From: Nephrocerus scutellatus
Lineage: Eukaryota; Arthropoda; Insecta; Diptera; Pipunculidae
Direction of reading: 5' to 3'
Assembly: GCA_947095585.1 (NCBI GenBank)
Contig: OX352763.1
Location: 19,765,462 to 19,829,461, forward strand
Length of the DNA: 64,000 nucleotides
In this document: positions 1 through 11,499 of the stretch, one piece after another
Layout: each line of letters begins with the position of its first letter
Numbering within the stretch: the first letter of the stretch is position 1
Made by a program: the position numbers and the translations under genes
The notes under the pieces: generated by a model
Told to the model about the DNA's origin: nothing
What the model saw: the letters and a program-made list of their open reading frames with translations, nothing else
Databases searched by the model: none

Positions 1-640
1 GGCATTTGTAATTTGTACCTGAGCTGTCAGTCTCAGTAGTTCCAATAGATAACGCGATCGGTACGGTATATTGCGTGTGTTGTTCTTCGCTTTTACAAAG
101 AGGGGTTCCTTTAGGGTTACCCATTTACAGTCAAGTGTTGTGTGTTATCCGATATATATGTGAGTTTTCTGTATAAACAACTATATAACATTAAAAGAAA
201 CTTGTTTATTATTGTTGCAAACTGTACTCGGGGTATAGTTTGATTTTATGTTTATTTGGAAGGTTTTGTAACCGACGCTAACTTTTTACTTTGCTACCCG
301 TCGGCAGTCGACGGGTATGGTTTCGTTTACTCAGCAATATGGCGAAGAAACAGCAAGCAGACTAATTTCTCAGTTTGTTGTTCTTCTCAATTTTGTTTTC
401 GGTTTGGCGTTCTATTTGCAAAACGTTAACCACGAAAACCCTGTGGTTATGGTAGCTTACCCGTGGTTTTTGTTTAGGGTATTGTTTTAGTTAATCGAAA
501 AAGGCAACAGTATTATTTTGAACATTTTGAAAAGTTCTCGTAAGTTATGTAATAAAACAAGATTGGATACTGTGAAATTGTGAAATTTGACATTGCTTTA
601 TCGAACCGAATCGAATCGAATCGAGGTATTTTGATGTTCT
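1..640. other. Intergenic, no gene seen
   Basis: No credible exon is visible. Positions 401-466 resemble 29053-29127, which lies at the edge of the LINE inside the TTC17-like gene, so part of this stretch is probably a transposon scrap. Confidence 0.5.
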
Positions 641-865
641 TAAGATGGTTCTCTCGGGGGTCTTTGGGGTCCTTTTGGGGTCTTTTGAAGCCCACCAAAG
701 AGGCTTTTGGGGGTCTTTTGGGAGGTGTTTTTGGGTCTTTTGGGAATGTTCGTAGGTTTCTGGGAGTATTTAGGGAGTTTTAAAGGGTGTTTTTGAGGAC
801 GATTGGGGGTGTTTTTGGGGCTTTTAGGTGATCTTCTGGTAGGACTTTTGGGATTCTTTCTTCTT
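640..865 (+). repeat. G-rich imperfect tandem repeat
   Basis: Runs of GGG to GGGGG alternate with TTTT/TCTTTT blocks about every 15-20 bases (for example GGGTCTTTTGGG). It is a degenerate minisatellite with many G-runs on the + strand. The open frame across it is low complexity and is not taken as a gene. Confidence 0.6.
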
Positions 866-1043
866 TCCCTTTCTTTTGGAAATGTTTTTTCGTTAAAAAA
901 TTTCTAAAAGGAAAAAAATTAAATTGTTATGATCTATTTATTATAATACTGCCTCATATCGTAGAAACATAACCTACAAAAGAAATTAAATTGTGTAGTC
1001 CTTAGTTGAATATAAAAAAACATTTCTTTATTTATATTAGCTA

Positions 1044-1183
1044 TATTTTATTTGGAATCTGAATCCGAATTCGAATGTTAAAACCAGCCAAAACCAGCAA
1101 AACAGCAGGTTTTGCTTATTCCAAAAAGGATATAGATAGTGCAATTGTTGTTGTAATTCCTTATTCTTCGGCAAATAAAATAC
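1044..1183. repeat. Foldback element copy (FB family)
   Basis: Diverged copy of the palindromic element seen best at 38686-38819. It starts with TATTTTATTTGG, contains the internal AAACAGCAGGTTTTG segment and ends with ATTCCTTATTCTTCGGCAAA. One arm has decayed, the other is nearly intact. Confidence 0.65.
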
Positions 1184-1191
1184 ATACAGGT

Positions 1192-1325
1192 ATTATTACG
1201 GGGCCTGATCACTTCCAAATTTTTACAAAAAGTGTTTTCCATCGGAGATACACATGCGTAGAAAATTTGAAGAAAATTTGAAAAAATGGAGTACTTTTTT
1301 TATAAAATTTGTATGGAAGCTTGGG
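1192..1325. repeat. Partial copy of dispersed repeat C
   Basis: Matches 25377-25500 in order: GGCCTGATCACT, then a 'GTGTTTTCC..GAGATACACATG' block, then AAATTTGAAGAAAAT and TATAAAATTTGT. Fragment of the non-coding repeat C described at 24240-24640. Confidence 0.55.
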
Positions 1326-1394
1326 CCAGATCTGTTTTGTCGCTACCGTTTGACCACCTACGGTTAGTTTTTCACTAGCATCTCGCTTTAACAT

Positions 1395-2690
1395 GAGTTT
1401 GCATGTAACAATTGGTATGCCTAGAGAACCTAGGTGAATCCAGGGATTTCAGTGCAGCTTGGCTATCCAAGAATATACGGATATCCTTAGCGGATATGAC
1501 GTTTCTCTTCACCCAAGATAAGGCTTCACTGATCGCTATATGTAATTTCAGCCTGGAAAACACTACAGTGATTTGGAAGACGGAAAGAGATGCTAAGATT
1601 TTTGAGAAAACCCCTCCGCCGACTCCGTCATCAGTTTTTGACTCGTCTGTGTAAAAAGAGTGTGTTTATCTTCCAGGTAAGCGTCTTCTTCCCAGAATGT
1701 TTCTGTTGAAATGTAGTTGCGGAGTTGTGTAGTCTATTTTGTCTGTGATCCTGACTAAATTCAGGATAGAGGAGTGACAGATTTCATTTCTACTCCACTA
1801 GAAAATAGCATTAAGGCGAATAGCCTAGCTAGCCTGCTGAAAATGTCGATCAGAATGTTCAGTGCGGGACAATCTAAAGAGCACGATGAGCACTTTTCTG
1901 CGAGTAATGTACGCTGTTTTTCACACGACCAAAACCGGGTTTTCTGCTAAACTGGTTATGCGCAATGCAAAATTACTCTGAATGTGTGGTCGCTGTGACT
2001 GCATTTTCTATTCTAACAATTTCTATGTTGACACAATAATCTGGATAATAACTACTTTCGAGGGTAGGTTATAGCGCCGGAAAGAGACAACTTAAGGCAG
2101 TCCACCATACAGTCACACTGTATAGATGATAAGTCTTACTACCGCTGTATATAGCCAATGAGTTACATAGGGTTGAAGACCCAACCAATGGCTTTTTTGC
2201 ACGAGAAGAGTGGCATTGTGGCTGTACGAACTCTTTCGTGTATGTTTGGTTTCCAGCTTAGCTTTTTGTCCAGAATAAGACCCAAATACTTGGCTTTATC
2301 AGAGAATGTTAAGCTTATACCTTTTATAAAAGGAGGGTTAATATGTGGAACTTTATATTTCCTGGTGAATAGCACCAGCTCAGTTTTGTGAGTGTTTACC
2401 CCTAAACCACGGCGGTCTGCCCAGCAAGCTAGCTTGTTGAGAGAATTTTTTAGAAGTCAATAGCAATGTCTCTGCATACCAGAAGCTCATTCACCGCAAA
2501 GTTCCATAGAAGGGGGGACAGGACTCCACCTTGTGGATTTCCTCTGCAGATTGGTTGAAGGATTAGGCAATCCATAGGGAACATACATAAAACAGCAATA
2601 GTTGCTTCAATTCGGTTCAGATTGCAGATCAAATGGAGTTGGTCAAGTCCGCTGCCCACCATCATGCTTAATTTTTTCTATCAGAACCAT
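1395..2690 (-). mobile_element. Decayed LINE, RT plus RNase H (LOA/R1-like)
   Basis: On the minus strand the order is reverse transcriptase (GNPQGGVLSPLLWN near 2510-2560), RT thumb (YLGLILDKKLSW near 2250-2300) and RNase H (IRIFLDSQAALKSL near 1440-1490). The frame is broken by stops and shifts, and a copy of repeat B (1865-2094) is inserted between the RT and RNase H parts. RT followed by RNase H is the layout of LOA/R1/I-type non-LTR retrotransposons; the exact clade is inferred. Not active. Confidence 0.8.
1865..2094 (+). repeat. Dispersed repeat B, partial copy
   Basis: Shares blocks with 33008-33335: GAGCACGATGAGCACTTTTC, then TTCACACGACCAAAACCGG, TGCGCAATGC and ACTTTCGAGGGTAGGTTATAG. 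It interrupts the LINE at 1395-2690, so it inserted later. Confidence 0.65.
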
Positions 2691-2712
2691 AACCACCAAA
2701 GTTTCATGTAAA

Positions 2713-2984
2713 AATAATAATATATGGTGCGACGGACCGTTACGATCCAAGGCCTAGCCTTCGCGACCATTTTTGTTGTGCGTGTTATATTTTTTGTACA
2801 CAAATAAAAAAGAGACTTACAATTTAATGCCATAACCGAAAGGCGAGTTGAGAAGCTTTCCGTGACAAGATATTACCCTCGGACATTCGCGAAAGATGAA
2901 AAATACTTTCTGGTGTTTCTGGGTTTCGAAACACGAACCTCCTTTTCTGAAGTCCACGCACTAACCAGAGACAAGGCGCCCACA
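2713..2984 (-). mobile_element. tRNA-derived SINE, near full length
   Basis: Reverse copy of the SINE at 56309-56603. The tRNA-like head is at the high-coordinate end: on the minus strand it reads TGGGCGCCTTGTCTC, followed by the B-box-like TTTCGAAACCC. The body includes CGGAAAGCTTCTCAACTCGC, and the tail is an AT-rich TATTATTATT run at 2713-2725. Confidence 0.75.
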
Positions 2985-3133
2985 GACTATTAACTATTTA
3001 CAACTAATTGTTAGACTATCCATGCAGATATCGGTTATACGGAGGCAGAGATAAACGATTGCACCACCTGATGGATATGTTAGTGATCATAAAATGTTCG
3101 CTTATCACACTCAGTTAACTTATACATAGACGT

Positions 3134-3385
3134 GTAATAGTGTATTACATAACGAGCGAGGAAAGTGGACATTATCGTGAGACTTAGAAGCTTGAAGCAC
3201 GAGGCGGCAGCCGAGTGGGATATTCTAAAGAGCACGATGAGCACTTTTCTGCGAGTAATGTATTTTCTATTCTAACTATTTCTATGTTAACATAATAATC
3301 TGGATAATAACTACTTTCGAGGGTAGGTTATAGCGTAGGAAAGAGTCAACTTTCGTCTATGGTCGTGTGAAATTTTTTTTAGGGC
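3134..3385 (+). repeat. Dispersed repeat B copy
   Basis: Starts with TAGTGTATTACATAACGAGC, contains GAGCACGATGAGCACTTTTC and ACTTTCGAGGGTAGGTTATAG and ends with CTTTCGTCTATGGTCGTGTG. The middle part (CCGG..TGCGCAATGC) is deleted relative to the copy at 33008. Confidence 0.7.
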
Positions 3386-3712
3386 TCCGGAGATTTGCTG
3401 TAGGGATATTGTTTTTGAAAGTACGAGTATTCTGATTGAAGATTTATACACAAAGATTTTGCATTCCGAACTCTTTAATCCATAAATCGCTTCTTCGCTG
3501 GTAAAAATCGTTGATCTCGAACGACTTTCTTTGGGCGTGCTCCATATTTAAAGACTCAAATAGCTGATTGGCGCTTTGTTTCGGATTTAAATCCACATTT
3601 TATTCGAGGTACACAACCCCCAACAATGTAATGGATGTGATAACGTTTTGATTACGATTACTGTAAAAAAGGTCAAATCGACAAAAATATATATGTACAT
3701 ATAATAACAATA

Positions 3713-4050
3713 ATCGATCCTATATTCGTAGAAGAGCGGAGGCCACGTTTTACATTTTGTACCTCGAAGATTACTTCTCGTTGTCATATTTCCTTTTTAC
3801 ACGCCCATAGAAGAAAGTGACTGTTTCATACACTTTAACCTAGCTTCGAAAGTAGCCGTTACACACACTAGTGAGTTAACATATAAAATACTTTTGTTAT
3901 TTACTGCAGTCACAGCGAACACACATCCCACATCGATCCTGTATTCGTAGAGGAGCGGAGGCCACGTTATACATTTTGTACTTCGAAGATTACTTCTCGT
4001 TGTCATATTTCCTTTTTACACGCCCATAGAAGAAAGTGACTGTTTAATAT
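3713..4050. repeat. Tandem duplication, period 219 bp
   Basis: The block beginning ATCGATCC at 3713 recurs at 3932, including GAGCGGAGGCCACGTT, CGAAGATTACTTCTCGTTG and CACGCCCATAGAAGAAAGTG. The duplicated unit includes the end of a repeat B copy, which is why the two short frames here start with almost the same residues. Confidence 0.85.
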
Positions 4051-4260
4051 ACTATAACCTAGCTTAGAAAGTAGCCGTTACACACACTGATGAGTTAACA
4101 TTAACATTTTGTTATTTACTGCAGTCACAGCCTCAGAGTAATTTTGCATTGCGCATAACCGGTTTAGCAGAAAAACCGGTTTTGGTCGTGTGAAAAATAG
4201 CGTACATTACTCGCAGAAATGTGCTCGTTAGATTGCTGCATCACCTCGTGCTTCAAGTTT
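3797..4260 (-). repeat. Repeat B copy in reverse orientation
   Basis: Starts CACGCCCATAGAAGAAAGTG, passes through AGTAGCCGTTACACACAC, TGCGCATAACCGGTTTAGC and TACTCGCAGAAATGTGCTCG, and ends with the CGTGCTTCAAGTTTC block. The copy is enlarged by the 219-bp tandem duplication. Confidence 0.7.
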
Positions 4261-4600
4261 CTAACTCTTTTGGCTTACCAAATCTGGAGCAGGCTACATA
4301 TAATTGACCATGAGCGACGCATGAATTTTCCAAATCCAAGCCGCAAACTTGCATCGACTGGCCTTGAGATTTGTTGCTTGTAATTGCATATGCCAGACGA
4401 ATTGGGAATTGTTTAAATGCAATTGGAGAATCTGTTGGAATCATCGGGATTCTTGGCAATAAAACATGCTCTCCTTTAAACTTGCCATTGATAATTGTCG
4501 ATTCAATGATGTTACTCAATATTTTCTTGAAAACCAACCGCGTTCCGTTACATAGTGTCGGTGCATTTAGGTTTCGTAGTTTCTAAATCGGCTACAATAG
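4245..4600 (-). mobile_element. Helitron helicase remnant
   Basis: The minus strand encodes a PIF1-like helicase tail: LNAPTLCNGTRL, then FKGEHVLLPRIPMIP, SNKSQGQSMQVCGLDL and HGQLYVACSRFGKP. This order (helicase motifs V and VI) is that of Helitron Rep/helicase proteins. Only the last ~110 residues remain; I see no intact Rep domain upstream and could not define the Helitron ends. Confidence 0.8.
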
Positions 4601-6539
4601 CACCTTCCTTTATTAATTGAATGTTTGATTGTACTGGCAACGGATGCTGGACTGCTCTCTTCATCTCCCATAAATTTGTAAAAATTTTGATGTTTACGTG
4701 GGTAGAGGAAGTAAAGAGCCAATTTTGTGATAGACCTGGCCCTGTATCTTGAATTTTGAATTAAATGTTCGTCCTTTTCTGTCCGTATTCGTAATGTTAT
4801 CGGCGGCGAAGCAAGTCATTTCAAAACAACTATTAAATTTCCATATTTTTTCAAAAATAATTTGGACTTTGCGGTGTTAGGATCCATAGACCTTTTCAGT
4901 GGCTCTGGTGGTTGGTTCAATGTAGGTAAAAACCACTTTGCCTGTAAAAACCACACATCCCTGTTTCATTTTTGAATTTCAGAGCGTGGCAATTTCAGAG
5001 ACTTATTGACCCACCCTAGTACCTATGTTTTACCACACAAAATTCCTATTCCTCTATCTTTAAGCTTTTACGTCTGTTTATTTCTTGGCAAACATATTTC
5101 AAGATAATACTCAAACAAATGTTGCACAATACTAAATAACATACAATTATTTAATCTTATTGAAACGAAAATAACATTTTTGGACGAGATAATACATTAA
5201 TAAAAAAAATATAAAATTAATTCTGATAGAAATTTTAAAAATATAAAATATTTTTAAAGTCAAATTTCTGTGCTATTGAAATTTTATCATTCTAGAAGCA
5301 TTGAAATAACACTTCAGTATTGCAAAGCAATCTATTTGACCAAATTGCAATGAGTTATTGATTTGTAGTGTTATGACCCATTTATACTTTATATTGCAAT
5401 GGCAATTAGCTGTTGTTGTCGTCGCCGTCGTCGTCGTCGGAGTTGTTGTTTTGGTAAACTATAATACTCGCAAAAAACACAAATCTCACTAATCTCAATA
5501 ATTGATATTCACGTGTTTTTTCATCCAATATAATAATTTTTCCACTCCTTATAGGGTGGCAATAGATAATATACAGCAGTTAACAACAGTTAACAGTTGT
5601 TTTCATTTAATTTAGCAGAAGGCACATTTAATGCAGTAAACAAAAATATTATTGATAGCATTAAGTAGGATGTACTGGTACTGTACGTACAACGAAAACA
5701 GCATCTCAAACAGTAGTATTATCTCAAAGGAGAAACAATTGACAACTATACTAAACCCCCAGGGTGAACAAAGCTGATAAGAACACCCAAGAAATCGAGA
5801 AAAAAATGCACAAATCGACTCATGTATTTATTCCTCAATGTTCCATTGGTTTTATTGCGTCAGAGATTGCAATTTTTGATGGGGAAGAACGACTAGAAAG
5901 GTGTGGGTTTCTTTCACACCCACTGACCTTCACACTGAACCACAGCTAAGACTACAAAAATGATCCTTCTGGGATTTGTTGTTTGTTGTTTGTTAGATGA
6001 TATTTTTGTTTTGATGTACTTTGATGGCCATCAGGTCTTTCATTGCATATTGGGTGTTGTTGTTTCTACCACGGATAGTACTTACATAAAAATCCAACCG
6101 CTAAACCGCAATGGGCGTTATTATGTTGTATATGCAAATAATGCTTGTCAGGTTGTTAGCTAGTAGCAACATAGCATCGCCTTGAACTAGAATCGAACGT
6201 ACGCTGTTATCGCTGGCACTGACATACGTGAAATATAAGCCTCTTAATAATTGTGCTGTCTGATGCTCACCCCCCTTCGACTCCAGCTGATTAGTGATTC
6301 TCCCGATCAAGGCACGAAATTCGCTGCATCATCAACAACCACAACAGTTTAGACTTGATTTTCAATTTCAATTCTGATTTCAGATCAATCGGTTACCTCG
6401 GTCGCTAGTCGCTCACTCACTCGCTCCACAGAGAACTTTCATACAAAGTGAAGCGGATCGTATGCATAACTATTTAAAGTTGAGGCTGAGACTAAAATAA
6501 TTTAGGAATACCATAATACATTTGACTGATCGTGCCATA
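4600..6539. other. Upstream region of Prat, mostly unassigned
   Basis: No convincing exon. It holds a short GTC/CGT trinucleotide run at about 5416-5443 and AT-rich DNA. The 5' untranslated exon and promoter of Prat must lie here or just before 6540 but I cannot place them. Confidence 0.4.
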
Positions 6540-9500
6540 ATGGAAAGAAATAATTGTTGTCCTGAGAGAAATGCTGGTTGCTCGTCACCACCTCTTAATG
6601 GTATGTATGCTAATGCAATTTGTCATTATTATAATTTAAACATCCTTCTTACCTTCAGCGAGCTGCGATGATTCCCAACTATCGAAGGTGTTCCCAGAAA
6701 AAAAGTACAAAGCAACTCAGCTGACGGGAAAGGAGGTTTCTGGACTAACACATGAATGTGGTTTATTTGGGGCGATTGCGTGCGGTGATTGGCCCACACA
6801 GGTAAGTTCAACGTAGTTTTTATTTTGGGTAGTGAGTATAGAACCGTGAGGTAACTTTGTCAGATTTAACGTAGCAAAATTAAAATCGATATTTTTAGTT
6901 CAAGATCTGTGCGTGGGTCTTCTTCCAACTAAAAGCGATCGAGAACTTGCAATGTGTTGTGTCTATGTGTATGACACTCATTTAGTGCTATAATAATAGA
7001 TACATAATTTTTTTAAGTCGAATTTTTCGTTTGCCGTTTTGTAATATTATTAATATTAAAATGTCAATACATTGATTTTATTATTATGTGGCGGGTCCTT
7101 GATGCTGCATACATACACTTCAAATTCTCTATATTAACTTTACGGGCCCGGCTGTCGGTGGCTGACTGGTTGGGCAAATCTTGTGATCAATTTTAAAGCC
7201 ACTTCCTTAAGTCCGATGTTATTCAAACTTAGCACACATGTGTATCTTTGGTGACAAACCCTTTTGTAAAGTGATTGGCCCTCATAGAGCCGAGGGGCTC
7301 TCATATGATTTTTTTTTCTTCAAAATTAACGATTTTATTCAAACTTTGCACACAGTGTAACTTCGATTAGAGAATTTAAATGAAAATTTTTAATTTTTAT
7401 GAGTTGTTTTATTTTAAACTCTATATTTAATACGCATGTCCATGTGCTTGTGTGTTTATTTGTTTGTGGTTGGCCAAATCTTTTGACACTTTTTTAACCA
7501 GCCTGATTTTATTTAAATTTGCACACATGTGTATCTCTGAAGCTACTCTGATGTATCTCTGATGCTACACATGTGTGGCGGTCAGCCATCAGCAGAATAA
7601 CAAAATGTATCAGAATTGCAAATGACCGTAACTATCACTGACTGGTGGAAATGCGATCAAACCTCCACGTGGTGGCCGTCTGTAATTTTCCTCTAATGCA
7701 GCAAAAGCGGAATGATCGGGCTAGTCCCTTCAAAGTAAGGTTGGCGCGATGCCAATGACCTCGCCCGTAAAAAACAACTATTACGGAATCCAAAATCAGC
7801 CTCGGATACACTGATAAACGACGACGACCACGGCAACGAAAACGGCTTAACGATTTAAGAATTTTCTCATGGAAAGTACGATCACTGCATAATAGCTAGC
7901 CGATATCCATTCCAAACAGCAGTTCAGGAGATGCGGTTGACGGTGCGGTGCGATGCGGGGAATGGTGTCTTACAAAAATCAGAATATGGCATATATTTCA
8001 GCTGTCATGCAAGACATCATGTGCTCGGGGTGGGGTTTCGAGTCAGCAAAAGAATGAAACCTACCGTTATCGGCTTTAAAGCAGTAAATTAATGGCTATG
8101 CACCATTCGGGCGCGGGGTAGATTTAAAAACATAAGCCTCATAAACGTTCACGCACCTACAGAGGATTCCCCAGATAAAGAAAAAGAAGAATTCTTTGAA
8201 TCAGTCGTACGGGAACTCCATGCCTGCCATCACTATGATGTAAAAATTATTCTGCGGGATATGAATGCTAAAATAGGTAGGGAACCAGTATTAAGTCAGT
8301 ACATTGGTGCCCATAGCTTACACAAGAACACTAATGACAATGGACAACGAGTCATTGAGATGGCAGCAAGCAATAATTTGGTTTGCGCGTCAAAAAAGGC
8401 GCCAAAGCCACCTGGGTATCTCCTGTTGGAGCCACTCGCAACCAGATAGACCACGTGTTGATAAACCGCCGCCACAATATGGAACACGACAGCGAGGGCG
8501 GCCAAGCCTACGCTGGAAGGATGGAGTAGACGAGGACGCCCAAAGTTTAGGGATGCCAAACTGGATGACATCGGCTCGAAATCGGGACCGGTGGAGAGAT
8601 TTTTTGCTGGAGGCCAGGACCGGGCCCCGGTTGTAGAGCCACATATGATGATGATGATGAAAAAAACCTTCGCGTAAAAATTTCAATTATTAAGCTTGGA
8701 CGGACTATATCAAAACAACAATATTTATTTAACCAAATTTGTTGTTGCAAAATAGAAAGAACAATAAAATACTCACATCTTATCTTAATTGCAACTTAAT
8801 GGGCAAGTGATAATGATATCAGTTCCGTTTCTAACTTTTCACCACATAGTGTGAGCGATCTCGTTGATTGCGCGTGTTTTTCTCTTGTCTTTGCCTAAAA
8901 TGTTTTTTCGTTTCTTTGCTTAAAATGTTTTTGTTTTGTTGCTTATGCTATCCTATAAAAAGGTAGTTCATGTTGCACCAACCTGCATGGAACGCAGCCC
9001 AAAAAACACTAGGCCACTTTTCTTAAGACACTAGTGATGTGATATTGGGTAAACACAAAGGCTCCCACAGTCTTGTTCCAGTCCTTTTAAATCCTGTCGA
9101 CAAAGTTTTTCAAAGACGATAATTATTTTTCTTTGTTAAATTTTTTCCTGAATTCTTGAAGATTGATATTCCTCAAGTTATATGCCTTGGTCTGGTGGCA
9201 CTCCAGCATCGTGGGCAGGAATCCGCTGGTATTGTCACGAGTCAGGGAAAATGTTCGAAGAGCTTTAGTGTACACAAAGGAATGGGAATGATAAATAATC
9301 TCTTCACTGATGAATCAATAAAAAAGCTTAAGGGTAACTTGGGTATTGGCCACACTCGGTATTCGACATCGGCGGCTTCAGAGGTGGTCAATTGTCAACC
9401 TTTTGTTGTGCATACAGCTCATGGAGCTCTCGCGACGGCACACAATGGAGAGTTGTTGAATGCGGAATCGCTTCGTAGGGAGGTTAGTATGCAAACATAA

Positions 9501-10924
9501 TAGGTGTAGTAGGAATTGTGTTTTATATAGATCGAATAAATTACAGGTACTTGACCGTGGTGTTGGTCTTTCTACTCACAGTGATAGTGAATTAATTGCA
9601 CAGTCCCTTTGCTGTGCCCCTGAAGATGCCTCTGAGGTAATTGAAAAACATTTTGTGGATTAGACCAAATTGTTTTTTTAATTGAAATCTCTCAATGTTG
9701 CTACTTTCAGATGGATGGACCAGACTGGCCAGCGCGTATCCGCCATTTTATGACTTTGGCACCTCTCTCATATTCCTTAGTACTTATGCTAAAGGACAAG
9801 ATTTATGCGGTCCGTGATTCCTATGGCAATCGACCATTGTGTCTAGGAAAAATAGTTCCAGTTAATTTAGGAGGAGGTTAGTTAGTTTTTTTCTGGTTAA
9901 CCATGGCAGCGTAGAAGTTAGTTAACCATATAATGTTTCTGAATAGTTAAGCCAGAGGACGCACCAGCAGAAGGATGGGTTGTGTCGAGTGAAAGTTGTG
10001 GTTTTCTTTCGATTGGAGCGCGATACGTGCGTGAAGTTGAGCCCGGCGAGATTGTCGAGATGACACGTAATGGATTTAGAACCATTGACATCGTCGAGCG
10101 TCCTGATTACAAGAAAATGGCCTTCTGTATTTTCGAGTACGTGTACTTTGCGCGAGGTGATTCCATATTTGAGGGCCAAATGGTGTACTCTGTTCGTCTG
10201 CAGTGCGGACGTGAGCTTGCCCGGGAAGCTCCAATCGTTGCGGATATTGTTAGTTCCGTGCCGGAGTCCGGAACAGCTGCTGCTCATGGATACGCCAGAG
10301 AAGTAAGTCTTAAATGCGTGTTATGTACAATTGAATAGCTTATCATTTTCTCCATCTTAGTCGGGACTGCATTTCGCTGAGGTTCTTTGCAAGAACCGAT
10401 ATGTCGGACGAACATTTATTCAGCCATCAACTAGGCTGCGACAATTGGGAGTTGCTAAAAAATTTGGCGCCCTCTCGGAAAATGTTGAGGGTAAACGTTT
10501 AGTGCTTATTGACGATTCCATCGTAAGGGGCAACACAATTGGACCAATTATTAAACTTTTACGGGACGCCGGTGCGCTCGAAGTGCACATTCGCATTGCA
10601 AGTCCGCCGCTAAAATACCCCTGCTACATGGGAATAAACATTCCAACGCGCGAGGAACTCATTGCAAATAAACTTGATGCAGAGAACTTGGCACATCATG
10701 TCGGTGAGTTGTTGGTGCCGAAAATGTCGCTCTATTAGAATTTCCAACATTTATTTTTTGTTCCATCCACAGGCGCAGATAGTTTGGCCTACCTTAGCGT
10801 TAATGGTCTTGTAAAGGCTGTTCAACTGAATAAACAGAGTTCGAATCCCAGCAAAGCGGGATACTGCACAGCGTGTCTTACCGGAGAGTATCCCGGTGGA
10901 CTGCCAGAGGAGCTCAGTTGGTAG
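6540..10924 (+). CDS. Prat: Amidophosphoribosyltransferase (Prat type)
   Basis: Catalyses the first committed step of purine synthesis, PRPP plus glutamine to phosphoribosylamine, in the cytosol. Coding exons: 6540-6600, 6659-6801, 9162-9482, 9547-9636, 9711-9876, 9947-10302, 10361-10703, 10773-10924; all junctions are GT/AG and keep frame, giving 543 aa, the usual family size. After a propeptide the catalytic cysteine is Cys54 (THECGLFG); the class II amidotransferase domain follows ([25 protein letters not shown]). The PRPP-binding loop is DDSIVRGN (430-437), and [11 protein letters not shown] near the end carries iron-sulphur cluster cysteines. Drosophila has an intronless Prat and an intron-bearing Prat2; the intron-rich structure here fits Prat2 or the ancestral copy, so paralogue assignment is open. 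Intron 2 is swollen to 2.4 kb by repeats. Confidence 0.93.
7110..7575 (-). repeat. Dispersed repeat C, one copy plus a partial
   Basis: Lies in Prat intron 2. On the minus strand it shows the repeat C order: a TTTAAATTCTCTAATCG end near 7366-7383, then ATACACATGTGTGC and TTGATCACAAGATTTGCC. A second, shorter piece with TTGCACACATGTGTATCTCT lies at 7440-7555, so two copies are probably side by side. Confidence 0.55.
8120..8660 (+). mobile_element. Deleted LINE: endonuclease joined to C-terminal tail
   Basis: Inside Prat intron 2. Frame 8127-8475 encodes an apurinic-type endonuclease ([30 protein letters not shown]). It then jumps directly to a LINE tail ([30 protein letters not shown]) and ends in an ATG/ATGATG microsatellite at 8646-8661. 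The whole reverse transcriptase is missing, so this is an internally deleted copy of the RTE-like LINE also seen at 21380-22060. LRDMNAKIG has R in place of the usual G. Confidence 0.8.
8660..9161. other. 3' part of Prat intron 2
   Basis: AT-rich intron sequence with no exon or repeat that I recognise. It ends in the acceptor CTTGAAG before 9162. Confidence 0.5.
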
Positions 10925-11239
10925 GCTAAAGGCTCTAATGTTCGCGATGAAACGTACTCCATTACTCAATATAAGAAAGCCTTTGTTTATGTAACGAGTC
11001 TGGTTGCTTGCTACCACACTTAAATTAAACCGCCCTAGGATTAATTATTGCATTTTCTCCCCTTTTGATTTCTTCAAAATTCCTTCTATTATAAAATTAA
11101 GTTTATTTTGTAAAATACAAATATTTTTTTATAAATGTCTTGCATGTTGCATGGAATACGAGTTTTTATGTACCAATTCGTGCCACTTTTTTAGGAAGTG
11201 TTTTTTTTTATATTAGCGTACCGTTGTAATGCCTAGGGG

Positions 11240-11481
11240 GTGGGCGCCGAGGCTAAATGGATAAGTGCATGGCTTTTGAGCTGGAGGTTTTTAATGTCTG
11301 AAAAACGTCCCAAAGTAATAACTTGTCACGGAAAGCTTCTCAATTCGCCGTTCGGTTAAAATTCTAGGTCCCTTTCACTTGTTTGCAAAAATATAACACG
11401 CACAAAACAAATGGTTGCAAAAAAGTAGAGCTAGGCCTTGGGCCGCAACGGTCTGTCGTGCCGAATATTATTATTATTATG
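11240..11481 (+). mobile_element. tRNA-derived SINE, internal deletion
   Basis: The head GTGGGCGCCGAGGC with an A-box-like GGCTAAATGGATAAGTGCA is followed by a shortened middle, then GGAAAGCTTCTCAATTCGC, GCTAGGCCTTGGGCCGCAAC and a CCGAATATTATTATTATTAT tail. The B-box area is lost. Confidence 0.7.
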
Positions 11482-11499
11482 GTGTGGTGGAAGAGTTGA

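Noticed and set aside
8296..8750. Minus-strand frames of 91 and 98 codons opposite the LINE
   Set aside because: They are shadows of the plus-strand endonuclease and tail, whose motifs are clear.
9922..10287. Minus-strand 121-codon frame
   Set aside because: It is antisense to Prat exon 6, which has matching splice borders and conserved motifs.
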